Assembly: GCF_028583425.1 (NCBI RefSeq)
Contig: NC_072792.1
Coordinates: forward strand, 157,424,676-157,488,675
Length of the DNA: 64,000 nucleotides
Direction of reading: 5' to 3'
Origin: Eublepharis macularius
Lineage: Eukaryota > Chordata > Lepidosauria > Squamata > Eublepharidae
The notes beneath the pieces were generated by a model that worked only from the letters and a program-made list of their open reading frames with translations, was not told the DNA's origin and did not search any database. Of this stretch, positions 11,113 through 23,490 are shown in pieces. How positions within the stretch are numbered: position 1 is the stretch's first letter; each line of letters starts with the position of its first letter. A program made the position numbers and the translations under genes.

Positions 11113-13911
11113 GTGGACTTGCAGGTGCTTTCACATTTATTATATAGTTGTGTGTCATTGCTTTCTGAGAGCCCAACTACACGAGACAAGTTACACGAGG
11201 CTAGGCGAGTGTCTAGAATCATGTCTGCTCCTACCTGCCCGTGTCCATTTTACCCCAGGTGAACATGTGTCCTGTAGCCCTAGTTCGTGCCCGTGTTGGG
11301 GAACTGGTGTAGTTGCGGTTCTGAGTGTCCATGGCCATAATCAGCAAGTTGTCATTGCTGAGCATTGATTTTGGGTGGTTTCCACTTCCCTCTCCCCTCT
11401 TTTTGCTCTTAGATCTGGCTTACACCCAAACTGTTTGGCTTTTAATATGGCATGTTTTAAATTCTCCCATTTTCTGTTTGATGGCGATGCCTCCCTATTT
11501 CTTCTTGTAACTTCCTCCTCCTCTCCATGCAGTATCTTCTGTCGGGATAAGGAGGAGGTAGGAAGAAAGATTGTGGCAACATGATTGAGCATCTGAGCAA
11601 AAGTTCACAAACATGCCTAATATGTGAACCTGAAAAGGATGGGGTGGGGGGTACTTGTTCTTTAGTTTGGTTCATCAATAAAGAGCAAATTGGGTAAAAT
11701 TTGGGCATTACTTCCAATGGGAAATGCTTTTGGGGGCTTTCCAGGGCATTTTAGGACTGAATTTTACTAAATTTGCTGGGGACCTACTTTTAGCTGTTCT
11801 CTAAAGAATTCTCAAGTTTCATGAAGATTGGACTTAAGGGGGCCACTTTATGGACACTGAAAGAAGGTGCCCCAGCCAGGAAAGCGTTGATTCTGGCTGA
11901 CAGCAAGAAATGCTGCCGTGGCTTCCAAAGTGGGGATTACCCACCCCCCCTTTGCATAGATGCCCCCCCTTCCTGATGGGCCGAGCTGCAAGATCTCGGC
12001 AGAGGTGTGGAACCCCCATTTTCAGCCCCCCAGAAAACTCGGCTCCCCCCCCCAGTATATCCAATTGAGTAAACAAGTCTCCATCTCAGAAAAACTGCAG
12101 AGGAAGGTTTGAGCATAAGCGAAGGTGCATCATGGGATACCATCTCTCATCTGGAAGGAACGGGGAAGAAACACATGCCGATCCAAGCACGTGATCGGGT
12201 GCAGTGTGGCTGCAGTGTACAAGTGAACAGGAAAGCAACGGGGAAACTCATTTAAGTGCATTCACATGTCATACACATGTAATTCATGTCATGTAGTTTG
12301 GCTCTGACTATACTTGTTCTGGAGGTCACTTTTATTATATTAGTATTGCAATTTGGGAAAGATTGGTATATGTATCTTAAATAGGCAATAAACAAAAACC
12401 CAGTTCTTAAGTGCAAGGGTTTTCTGTTTTAGAATTGACTTGTTTTTAAAATGAATGTTACAGATTCACATATTTAAGGAAGTGGGGGAAACTGGCAAAA
12501 TTTTATTTATTTATATTGGTTATTTCACAGAAGTGCAACAGCACAGCTGTTTCTTGTAAAACATAAAAACAAGGTAGATAGGTTAATTTGTGCACCTGTC
12601 ACAGGTAACTGAAGTTAGTTTCTAACTGGGATTCCTTCATCCCAAGGAAGAAGGATGGGGCAGAAGGAAGAAGTGTATGCATGAACCTTCTGGGTTTGTG
12701 AAAACTTGAGAACTTAATTGCAGCTATGTTTGCCATCTTGATGCAGCCTTTATGAATACACAACAGATTAGATTTTGACCAACTAGTGAAGGCAAGACCA
12801 CTGGAATATTTGTGAATTTTTGATTGAACGTATATGTACAAGGAGAAACTGAAGGTATATTTTAAATGCAGATACCACCCTCATCCTTTCAGCATCTTCA
12901 AGATCAAAACCGTCTTTCAAAACTTCTGTAAGTCAGCCAATACAGCCCAGATCGTTCTGGAATTTGACCAGGTCAGTCCTCTCTAGGCAGATTTACCATA
13001 AGAAACCAAAGAGCTGTAACAATTGGATGCTGGGAGAGCTGTGTAGTCTATGTTCCGATCCTTCTCGGAGTTTTATAAAGGAGGAAAGAAACAATGAGGT
13101 CTTATGAAAGTATCTTCCCGTGGGTAGGGGAATGATAGCGCCAATAATGTGTACCCTAGCCTTATGTTAAAAACCAAAATAGTGGGCAGAAGTGTTTGCT
13201 TGAGATTGTCTAAGAGTAGTTGAAAGTGATTTATTCTGCCAAAACATCATCTTCAAACCAATCCCAACATGCCCATGCTATCAAAATCTTTCAAAGTATA
13301 CTTCATTTTATGTATCAAAATATTTGTTTAACATCTTCCATATCAACAGGGGCTGCAAAGGAAATATTATGCAGAGGTTCTGGTGTCCATATCTAAAGCA
13401 AGAATTTGGGTTCTATATTTTTTTTAACAGAAAAAGGAACAGATGGGGGAGGTAATCTTTGCTAGAAGAAGTCTTGCTGGCAGAGTTTTGCTCTCCGCAC
13501 ACCCTCCACTTCCTGCAAAAAATAGATACCCCCACCTTGCACTTTGCATAAAAACAGACAAATGTAAATAAATACAAATGGATTGTCTAGTGGATGGGCT
13601 AATAGACAATACTTTGGATTTTTCAACCTGTGCCTCACAGTCAGACAATTTAAGCCAAACTTTGCAGGGCGTGTCCATTCCACATTTGTGGAAACTTGCC
13701 AAAGGCTGAAGGAAGCCTCTTTCAAAAAGTTTCCTGTTTGGTAGCCATGGTCGAGCTTTTAAATGTCAAGAACATGTTTTCCAGACTGATTTTATTGGAT
13801 GTTTTTGTGCTGATTTTAAATTGCGTCTTGCCCCCCACCCCTGGACTGGATTGAATCAATTAAAAATTGGAATACCAAAAATAAATGAGAAATATTTGGA
13901 AGGTGCTTTGC
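11113..13911. other. Unassigned sequence
   Basis: At 11170-11330 there are phrases ('ctacacgagacaagttacac') related to the MITE at 5011, so a diverged copy may be present. The rest shows no gene, RNA or clear repeat. Confidence 0.45.
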
Positions 13912-14045
13912 CTGAATAGCCCAGGAAAGCCCTATCTTGTCAAATCTTGAAAGCTAAATGGGGTTAGCCTTGGTTAGTAATTGGATGGGTGATCTCCAAC
14001 CAGGGGTCACCATAAATCTGCTATGAATTGACAGCACTTTCCACT
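13912..14045 (+). repeat. 5S-rRNA-derived SINE
   Basis: The head is recognisable 5S rRNA: 'aaagccctatcttgtcaaat', 'cttgaaagctaaatggggtt', 'agccttggttagtaattgga', 'tgggtgatctcc'. It covers the internal pol III promoter region. The tail ('tcaccataaatctgctatga', 'attgacagcacttt') matches the tail of the reverse copy at 62845. It is not a functional 5S gene. Confidence 0.8.
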
Positions 14046-14186
14046 ATTTGCAAAGCAAAGCAGCATTCTATTCGCATTATTGGCACATGTGGTGGGGGAG
14101 GGGCTGTTCAGATGATACTAAGGTTGCCAACTTCCAGATTGAGCCTAGAGATCTCCCAGAATTACAACTAATCTTCAAGATAAACA

Positions 14187-14435
14187 CCAGTTTGATGTAG
14201 TGATTAAGAGTGGCAGGATTCTAATCTGGAGAACCGGGTTCAATTCCCCACTCCTCTGCTTAAAGCCAGCTGAATGATCTTGGGTCAGTCACAGCTCTCT
14301 TGGAGTTCTCTCAGCCACACCCACCTTACAGGGTGATTGTTGTGTGGGTAATAATAACACACTTTGTAAACCACTCTGACTGGGTGTTAAGTTGTCCTGA
14401 AGGGCAGGTATATAAATCAAATGTTATTATTGTTT
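14187..14435 (+). repeat. Sauria-type SINE, full length, forward
   Basis: Complete order: A-box region 'tttgatgtagtgattaagag', B box gggttcaattccc (14236-14248), 'agctgaatgatcttgggtca', 'gggtgattgttgtgtgg', and the 3' end 'gtcctgaagggcaggtatat' with a TTATTATTG tail. It is inserted inside the MITE at 14118-14928. Confidence 0.9.
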
Positions 14436-14544
14436 ATTAACTATTAAACATTTTTGGTTTTCTCACCACTTATTTTTCCTCTATTTCATGTGCAAGATCA
14501 TGTATTTATGCATTTTACTGATGGAGCGCTGTCGTTGATATTTA

Positions 14545-14605
14545 TGTACTACTGAGGAATGTCTTTGGGCCAAAACGCATCTGGTTTTATTGGTTTTGTA
14601 CATAT
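14545..14605 (+). ncRNA. Possible second type of hammerhead-like PLE motif
   Basis: CTGAGGA starts at 14552 and is followed within 25 bases by AAAACGCATC. From memory, CTGAGGA with GAAACGCGTC is a frequent PLE-associated motif in vertebrate genomes. Here stem II pairs poorly and the GAAA is AAAA, so this would be a degraded copy. Confidence 0.3.
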
Positions 14606-15132
14606 GGCTATTAGCTGTATTATTATACCTATATATTAATGATTTTATTTTATGTATATACAAGGTTTTAGTACGTATATGTACTAATATTAATTTATAT
14701 GATACTTTTAATCTATGCATTCCTGTTAAACTTTATACCGATGTTTTTAATTTATATTTTTAGTTGTCGTCAGCGTTTTGATAGATTTTGTCTGTTGTTC
14801 CAACCTCCTTGGTTACCCTCTATGGCATTATAGCCTGCTGAAGTTCCTCTCCTCCCTAGACCCCACCCTCTCCAGGCTTTACCCCCCAAATCTCTAGGTA
14901 TTTCCCAACTTGAAGTTGGCAGCTCTAAATGATATGTTTACTGTGCAATAAATGTGCCATTGTTAATCATGTTTTGTTGGCAGTCTTCAGTGTAGTAGAT
15001 GCGTGGCAGGAATATCACATAGTTGCATTATTTTTTTCTCCCAGAAGACATAACCAAGCATATTTCATGCACCCATCGGACAGTGTCTGTGACATCATGC
15101 TTTATGAACAAGTGGTGTAACTCCCCAGAATG

Positions 15133-15342
15133 TAGGATCGCCAGCTCCAGGTTGGGAAATTCCTGAATATTTGGTGGTGGAACCTGGGTAGGCAGGGTTT
15201 GGTGAAGGGAGGACCTTGGGAAGTATAATGTCATAAAGTTTACCCTCCAAGGCAGCCATTTTCTCCAGAGGAACTGATCTCTGTAGCCTGGAGATCAGCT
15301 GTAATTCCATGGGATCCCCCGCTACCAGGTTGGCCTTTACCA
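15133..15342 (+). mobile_element. GGTTGCCA-group MITE, forward
   Basis: Contains the group phrases: 'gccagctccaggttgggaaa', 'ttcctgaatatttggtggtg', 'gcagccattttctccagagg' and 'aactgatctctgtagcctgg', ending 'ccaggttggcctttacc'. Relatives are at 14118, 48965, 51450, 51985 and 61395. Confidence 0.7.
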
Positions 15343-15427
15343 TTCTGTGAGTTTTTTAGTACTTTCTCAAGAATTAAATATAACAAAAGATCATTTAAGT
15401 GCTGCCTGCACTTTACTGCCCAAGCAA

Positions 15428-15757
15428 CAGGGCTTTTTTTCAGAAGGAACACGGTGGAACGGAGTTCTGGCACCTCTTAAAAATGGTCACATGGCCGGTG
15501 ACCCAGCCTCCTGACCTCCAGACAGAAGGGAGTTTAGATTGCCCTCCACGCTGCTCGGCAGCGCAGAGGGCAATCTAAACTCCCCTCTGTCTGGAGATCA
15601 GGAGGCAGGGCCACCGGCCATGTGACCATTTTAGCCAAGGGTGATTTAAACTTTAAAAAACTCCCCCCTTGTTCCAGCTGACCCAAAGTGATATCATTGT
15701 GCAGTCCTGAGTTCCATCACTGAGTTCCACCACCTCTTTTCCCAGAAAAAAGCCCTG
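15428..15757. mobile_element. hAT MITE, 330 bp, with perfect 8-bp target duplication
   Basis: Termini CAGGGCTTTTTTTC and GAAAAAAGCCCTG are inverted. Direct 8-bp repeats ccaagcaa flank it at 15420-15427 and 15758-15765. The centre is a long inverted repeat (near 15507-15632) with 'agacagaagggagtttagat' opposite 'atctaaactcccctctgtct'. It is the same family as 50769-51028. Confidence 0.85.
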
Positions 15758-15765
15758 CCAAGCAA

Positions 15766-16919
15766 TATCAGCAAGGGTACCCATACCTCTGGAAGCAATG
15801 TCCTGCTATTTAATTAACCTTGTCATTTCTTTTATTTTGGCACTTTAAAAACAGCACCTTGATGAGTATAGCTATAGCAAGACTCCGTAGTTTTGGTATC
15901 ACACTGCCATTGCTGGAAGGAGGCTAATGCCAAATGTACCACTAAGGAATATTGTGGCTTTTTAAAAAATATTATTATTTGGACATATATCTTGCAAGAT
16001 CATTTTGTCCTGATTTTCTGTTTTCACAAAAAGTACCATCCTCCTGTGCCAAGGACACTTCTGTAATAGATACCCGCAAGAACATTGTGTTAAATGCTAG
16101 TGTCCATATTTATAACACAGAGCAATGCTGCACAAAAAGAATGCAATGGCCAGAAAATAAGATGTCATGTAACAGCTTCACAGAGAACAATCTGCCTATC
16201 GTCAAATAGAAGGATAGGAAGAGTTTTGATTATGGGGTGTAATGGAGATAAAGTACTTTATAACTCCTTCTCCTCCCCATCCTCAGTCTAGCAGAAGAAA
16301 ATAATTGAATTTGGACAATAATTGAAGTTAAAAACCAATACACCATAATGAATGGCAAAACACTTAGCAAAGTAAATACCCAAAGGAGATAGTGCACTCT
16401 CCCACCTTACAATATGCAAATACAACACAGACACCAGTGAAATGTAATTTAACGGGTTTGATACAGAAATAATGCAAGTTAACTTTGCCTGTGTTGTACA
16501 GGCAAAGTTACATTAAACTATCTCTCTTACAACTGTAAAATCAATCTTGGCTGGGGTCCAGATCCCATTAATGGAAATGGGAAACACTGATTTCAGAATA
16601 GCAGATTGTGCCTTTTGGATACTATTCTCAAAAGGGAAGCAACTTTGGTCTTAACTGTGTTTTTTCCTTTATGGATTATCAGTTTCTCAGTTTGTATCTG
16701 ATGAATTGGGCCTGCCAAATACAGATCAGACCCCCAAAATATTTTGCTGTGCCTTAAAGAACAAACCTTAAAAGTTATCATCTAGGAAGTGACCCTTCCA
16801 TATGCTGTGCTATGTTGCACAGAATCCTGAGGCACACTTCTTTCAGCTTGAACTATGGCTGGACCAAGCAGCTGATTGTGTTGTTAGTACCGTTCAGCCA
16901 AAAGACGCCCCCCCCCCAT
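15766..16919. other. Unassigned sequence with one strong hairpin
   Basis: No gene or interspersed repeat recognised. It is 3' flanking DNA of the FGF9 gene. Confidence 0.45.
16480..16510. repeat. Perfect 12-bp hairpin with 7-base loop
   Basis: taactttgcctg (16480-16491), loop tgttgta, then caggcaaagtta (16499-16510). No T-run or RNA-gene context goes with it. Confidence 0.6.
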
Positions 16920-19900
16920 GTTAAATCATCACATAAGCTTTATTAATGTATATGTAGTTTTGTTTCTCATTTTCCGCCACTAAATGCTCAAAGTAGAAGC
17001 CCTATCTTTGTACCTTAATCACTTCCTATATGGGGCTCTCACAGCTATTACATAGATACACCTTGATGGAATTGAAGAACATCATAGCCATTTTCAAAAT
17101 TCTGTAACAATATATTTATACAAAGTACAGTTTTCCGTATGTATTTACACATAGTTACAGATTATCAAGTATATGACACCAACTTGTATGGATTTTAGAA
17201 AAGTGCTAGACTGACAGCGCTAGAAAATAGGAAAACTTCTACTTGTCCGAAGCAAAGGAATAGCAGCAACAAAAGCTTCCACACCCACCACAGCACACTC
17301 TTCTTGTAACAAAGTCATCCAAATGCAACAGTATAAGAAGTTGCCTTATTTGTGTGGGGTAGGGGGATCGGTAACAATTGCTCCATCTGCACACAAAAAT
17401 TCTAGGCGTGATCCAAGTGAGGGTCTTTCTTCTGAAAAAGCAAGGCTCCTTCCTCTGGAGCAAGGCTTCAGAAGTTGTAGGATGCAACTCAATGAATGAC
17501 CTGTGTCTCAGTATAAAACAAGGAAGCATTTTGTTTTATAGATGTGACCAAACCTTTCTTTGTAAGACAGTGTTATAAATGGCTCCGTAGCCTGCCACCC
17601 TGTGTTGGACCATCCATGTGCAAGATAATGTCTATGATAATTCTGTTGTTTACAAAACTCAGTAGGTATATACACACCACTATGGGTTGTTTGAATAAAT
17701 TGGTTATAGTTTATTGTATCAACTGCCATAAATTCATAACATTTTTCTTGCTTATTTTTAGTCCTTTCTTTAAAAAATACAAAAAAATAAATTAAATAAA
17801 AAACACATTGATGATCTGTCTATGATCAAAAATACCAGCAAATTCCACATTAAGGCTAAAAAGTATAGTCTTATTATTCTGGTCAGTTCATGGCAAGGTT
17901 GACCTTAGTTATGAGTGTCCTTAACATTTTTGTGGACTTAGTGCAAATGCAGTTATTTATTGCTACTTGAATCCACCTTTATACGATTGATATATAAAAT
18001 CAAGCTTTTACTGTTGGAGGTTGAAATGCATTTAAGACCTTTAACAACATTTCTTCATTTAGAACAGAGAGGATAATCATCTTCTGGTCCAAATTATCAA
18101 AAACACAGTTGTAAAGTAGTTCACAATTTAAGCATTCCTCGGAGAAGCGTGGAATTATTCCAATGAAAGTGGTTTAACAATTATAGTCCTGCAGCAGACC
18201 TGTACAACTTTTGACTAAGCTGAACCCAGAGGGGATTATGGCCTGCATGATTCCTCCTATTTTTGAAATCACAGGCAAGCAAAAAATGTTTTATCAAGCA
18301 GTGGCTGGGTAACCATACATGGCCTTTGGTGGTGGTGGGTCAGAAGTTGTACAGAGTAATCCTATGATTTTGTTAGAATGCAGCCTGCCTTCATGTCTTT
18401 TTTAATTGTGGTGTATAAGGTGAACAATAAACAACAAGCTGTTTGAGCAAGCAATAATATGGCCAGATAAGCCTCTTAATAGCAAAGCCCTGATCAACAA
18501 TTAACCTCAGAGTTAAATTCAGTCAATTTATGTTGTTTTTTAAGGCAGAAATGTTCTGCCAATTAGATGATCCCATGGAATAAATCTAGCCATTGCTTAG
18601 TTACTCTTAAAGATCTAGTCCAGGTCTAATCTCCAACAAGTTAACATAAATTTGCAATGTCTTGTTTATACAATGAGCTGAGAAGAGTTTTTTGATTTTA
18701 ATGTCTATTCTAATCTCTCTAGGATGAGTTCACACATTATGATGCTCAATCATTTCTGCTGTTACAAATGGTGGGCAATTTACATCCATTTAACATGGAA
18801 GTTTTTTATCTGACCACATTTAGAAAGTACCCAGAGGTGGGTACTATGAATTAGTTTGCACTAAGGACAGAATTATGTATTACATTTGACACAGGGCTGC
18901 CACTAAAAACAGCGGCTATGTGCTGAATTCTCTCATCATGTCCAAGCTTACTTATCACGTTCCTCCACCCCACAACACTGGAAGGCATGGCCATGTGTGG
19001 AACATAAAATAGACTTATCTCCTAAAACTGAGAATGTGAACTCAGCCTACAAAATTTACTATTTTATCACATCTTTTTCCAATGGGCAATTGCACAACCA
19101 AGCAAAGAAGTATGGAATTTATTTTGAACTCATGGATCACTGTCTTCAACACAGGGTCCAATCTTAATCACAATGGGTTCAAGCCTCAATCTTTAAAACT
19201 CTTGTTTGCACAAGTATTTTTTTTTCAGGACTGATGACAGTAGCAAAACTGCCTTTTTTCATGAGACCACAATTGCCCACTCACCTACTCCACAGCAAGT
19301 GGCTTATGAGTGCCGCACAATGGACACCAGAACCATCCCTTCAGTTATTTTAACCACTGGCTGCAGCCCAAAGAATCACACATCGCTAAACATGGAGGGA
19401 GTTAAAGCGCAACATTCTAAACTAGAATCCAAGTAACCACCAAAGCCATGTTGAGCAGACTGCATTAGTCCACAACCTCATGCATTTCCTCTGTACAATT
19501 CCATATATGTTACTTGAAGCAGCACACATCAAGTGCACCATATTGCAGTCATTGTCAGTGCTTCTGCCTGCTCAGTTGTTCTAAGGGGTTTATGACTCTC
19601 TTTCCTAAGGGCAAGTTCCAGAATTATAAGAACTACTGAAAGGTGTGTTTGCACTTCCTACATTTTGCATCCTAATGACACAATTTATGCAGTGGAGTCT
19701 GCAGTATATACTTTGAAAAGTAACTTCAGGAAATAAAACGAGTATAGTACTTTCCCCCTCATTTGAAATTCTCAATAGAGATTTATTAGTTTCATTTTGC
19801 AAGAGTCTTACTTTAAGAAGGGTGCTAATATGTATTATGACAGTTCACACTGAAAGCAATTCTTTCCATTAAAAGATGGTACAATAATAACCCCTATGGA

Positions 19901-21277
19901 ACTTGTATAATTTCAGAGTAGATAGTCAAGTGCACAATTAAACAAGTGTTTACAAGAGCGAACCTTGGCCTCTTGTTCTAGTTGTGAGAATCTTAATTAG
20001 TACAAAATGTCAATATTAGGATGTTTCTGGCATTCTGCTTAAATAAAAAGAGCATATTTATCATGTAGCTTTGGTATAATCTGCAGTAGGTTTTAACAAG
20101 TAGAATATATACCAACCCCTGTTTTCTTCTCTCTTTTTTTTCTTGCACAACTGTGAAGCTTACAAAGATAGAAATAAGTCACTTATCAAAGAGGAAATAT
20201 TACAGACACAGAATTAAAGTTTTGAAGACCCAGTTTTATCTTTAATCCTTGGGGAGGGGAGGGAAGGAAGAGGGGGGGAGTTTAAGCTATGAAACAAGCA
20301 GTCAGAAGAGTGAGCACTCAGTGTTGTGAGTGATGTGCATACTTTTACAATAATATGGGCACAAAAGAGATTGTCGCTTTGAGTACATTAGGATCACTAT
20401 TCTTCTCTGTCTCCATGCACCTTTATGTTTGACTTGCATGAGATTTTTTTATTCTTATCACAGGTTCCTAGTGGCCTTTGCCACTGAAATGTATCACAGA
20501 GCCTAAAGCTTCCAAACTGCCTAACTGGCCTGTACACATATTTCATTAAAAATAAACTCTATATAATAAATAAATATATAAAATAAATAAAATGTTGCCT
20601 TTGGAATTTCTATAAATAAATTTAACTTTTATTTATTTTTTTTATTATTTTTTTTAAGTCTTTTCATATTTCACTAAGAGGTCCTTGCTTTAAACTCAGC
20701 GAGGGGCGACTCCCACTTGAGCAGTCAAATTGAACCAAAAAAGAGCCTCTCTTTTTCTTGTTGCTGTCATCGTTATAAGTAAGACTGTACTCTCCCTCCA
20801 TGCCTTTTTTCTTTTTAAAAAAAAAACGCAGCGTACACTTGAGCAGGCCACCAGCCAAAATTTCTGATGAGACAAAGTATGGCAGCTATGCTGATATAGT
20901 ATGAAGTACAACAGATCAAAAAATTTAATAGCGTCTCTTTTTCCCAGCATGCATCAGGCCTTCCCCCCCTTCCTTCTTGCTTCAGCTCTCTTTCATCCTC
21001 TTGTTCACTCTCACACATTCTCACTCCCTTCCTTCCTTTCTCTCACAAAAAAAATCAAGCAAGTGGGAACAGGCTCTCCTCCAGGAAGACAAACCCTTTT
21101 AAGTGCAGAGCAAAATCAGCATTTTCCATCCAAGCCTCCATCATACATTATGCATGCGACAAAGTTTGGCAACAGTGGAGCTGATGTGATGACACAGCTA
21201 ATCAATTAAGAACCCACCGCATGAAACCTTTATAGTGGTTACTTTTTTTAAGGGCTCAAGTGAAGGAAATGTCTTTG
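16920..21277 (-). other. FGF9: Probable long 3' UTR of FGF9
   Basis: The stretch directly downstream of the stop codon (reading minus) shows no SINE, LINE, MITE or PLE that I can recognise for about 4.3 kb. That is in sharp contrast to the sequence on either side. It is AT-rich with several A/T runs near 20560-20660. Minus-strand AATAAA hexamers occur at 16939-16944, 17956-17961, 19782-19787 and several times at 20628-20650, so alternative 3' ends are possible. The absence of repeats fits a transcribed, constrained UTR. The exact end is inferred, not shown. Confidence 0.5.
16939..16944 (-). terminator. FGF9: Candidate distal polyadenylation signal AATAAA
   Basis: Reads TTTATT on the plus strand. 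Reading minus, about 18 bases later comes a CA and then a G-rich run (the C-run at about 16907-16917), which fits cleavage and a downstream element. It is the farthest such signal in the repeat-free block. Confidence 0.4.
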
Positions 21278-21562
<285 letters not shown>

Positions 21563-21787
21563 CTAAAAAAATCTTTTCCAAGCACCAACAAATAAAACTA
21601 GGGTTTCCATCGACCCAGTTGCAGTCCTTCTTTGATTGTCAACAGTACCTCTTTCTAACTCACCTGCTCTAACTCAAACTACACTGGTTCATATATAATG
21701 CCAAATACACTAGAAGTAGGGGATCCCGTACACTACTGGTGTGGCCAGCAGAAAAAAAATTAATCTAAAGTAATGACTGTTGGGTGA

Positions 21788-21940
21788 TAGTGTGATGTCA
21801 CTTCCTGGAAAAACCCAGAAATGACATCAGTCCTCTCTAGGAATCACCAGAAACTCTATGGTTTTACCACAGAGTTTCAGGTGACTCCAAGAGAGATGTG
21901 ACTTAATTTCCAGGATTTTCCTGGAAGTGATGTCATGCCA
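21788..21940. repeat. Imperfect inverted repeat with about 70-bp arms
   Basis: The left arm (about 21792-21861) runs 'gatgtcacttcctgg' to 'aaactctatgg'. The right arm (about 21867-21938) is its diverged reverse complement, ending 'ccaggattttcctgg' and 'aagtgatgtcat'. The loop is about 5 bases. The GATGTCACTTCC unit is shared with the MITE at 9022, so this is probably a related foldback element. Confidence 0.65.
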
Positions 21941-22104
21941 TTACTGGTGGCACTCTCCACCTCTCCACCTCACTCAGTCTTCCACTGCCAAACTATGGAT
22001 TGATCTTGCAGAAAGAAACAAGCCCAGTGCTGGTGTATGTGCTCCATCCCTTCTCTTGTATTCAAATATGCGTCAGTTCAGTTAGGTTACTTCCTCTTTA
22101 GAGA

Positions 22105-22352
22105 TCCAGTTTGGTGCAGTAGTTACGAGCTATGCGACTCTAATCTGGAGAACCAAGTTGGATTCCCCACTCCTCTGCATGAAGCCAGCTAGGTGACCTT
22201 GAGTCAGTCATAGCCATCTGGAGCTCTCTCAGTCCCACCCATCTCACAGGGTGATTGTTGTGGGGATAATAATAACATACTTTGTTAACCGCTCCGAGTG
22301 GGTGTTAAGTTGTCCTGAAGGGCAGTATATAAATCTAATGTTATTGTTGTTA
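22105..22352 (+). repeat. Sauria-type SINE, full length, forward
   Basis: Same order of blocks as 14187-14435: 'ccagtttggtgcagtagtta', a diverged B box (agttggattcccc), 'gaagccagctaggtgacctt', 'gggtgattgttgtggggata', 'gttgtcctgaagggcagtat' and a TTATTGTTG tail. Confidence 0.9.
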
Positions 22353-23490
22353 GGAACTATAGCTTCTGAACACGTAAATTATGGTTTCAACTTGCCAACA
22401 ATGTGAACAAGGTTCAAGCCATTGCTTGCCAGTTTGGATGTTATTTGTTTGTTTAAACATTTATTTGTTTGAAACATTTGTTTGTTTAAAACATTTATTA
22501 GCTGTCTTTCTACCTTGCTGGAGCTCAATGTGGCTTACAATATAAACATATAAGGGATCATAAAATGAATAAAAACAAAGTTGAAAAGCACAGTAAACAA
22601 AGAAACAAAGTTAATTAAAAACAAAGCTTAATAAAAACATCTTCAGCTGCCTCCTGAAGATCAACAGTGAGGGAGAAAGGGACACTTCCCTGGGGATGCT
22701 ATTCCATAATCATGGAACTGCCCCCAAAAGGCCCTCTTTTGTGTACCACTAGGTAAGCTTATTTAGCTTATGGAACAATCAGGAAGGCCTCCCCCTGCGA
22801 TCTTAATTCCCAGGCAGGAATATATGGGAGAAGGTCCTCCAGATACTCCAGTCCCAAGCCATGCAGAGCTTTAAAGGCCAAAGCCAACATCTTGAATTGT
22901 GCTCAGGAGCAGATTAGTAGCCAGTGTAATTGCTGTAATATCAGAGGTCACATGCTCCCAATAGCTGGCCCCAAACAGCAGTCTAGCCACAGCATTCTGC
23001 ACTAGCTGCAGTTTCTGAATGCTCTTCAAGGGTAGCTCCAAGCAAGGTGAATGTGGTGGAAGCAGGGTGCATTGCAATAGTCCAATTTAGATGTCACTAA
23101 AGCATGTGTTACTATGGTTAGATCTGACTTACTCAGAAACTGATGCAGCTGATGTACCAGCAAATGCATTCCAAACCACTGCAGGCACCTACTAAGGTGA
23201 CTAATGTGTCAAGCAGCACTCCCAAGCTGCGATCCTGACTTTTCAAAGGAAGTATAACCCCCATCTAAGAAAGGAGAGATCTCAAGTTCCTGGTTTGCCT
23301 TTCTACCAACCTCAACGACGTGTCTCGTCAGGATTCTGTTTCAGCTTGTTCACCCTCATCCAGCCCATTACTGACTCCAACCTCGGACTCAAAACATCAA
23401 CAGCACCCCTGGAATAGGTGAGGGGGGATGGTAGAGCTGGGAATCGTCCACATATTGATGACACCACAGCCCAAACCTTAGATACCTTCT

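Larger units (their letters stand above)
14118..14928 (-). mobile_element. GGTTGCCA-group MITE split by a later insertion
   Basis: The left part is 14118-14183 ('taaggttgccaacttccaga'). The right part is about 14803-14928, ending 'gaagttggcagctcta'. Together they match the order of the intact relative at 15133 in reverse. Flanks gatgatac and aatgatat agree at six of eight positions, fitting an 8-bp hAT-type duplication. About 620 bp, including a SINE, lies in between. Confidence 0.6.

Noticed and set aside
10665..11222. 185-codon minus-strand open frame
   Set aside because: It crosses a MITE with inverted ends and an internal hairpin, and GC-rich composition explains the lack of stops.
13912..14045. 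Functional 5S rRNA gene
   Set aside because: The 5S part is diverged and truncated and is fused to a SINE tail.
16480..16510. Transcription terminator or microRNA hairpin
   Set aside because: The stem is only 12 bp with no U-run and no extended hairpin around it.
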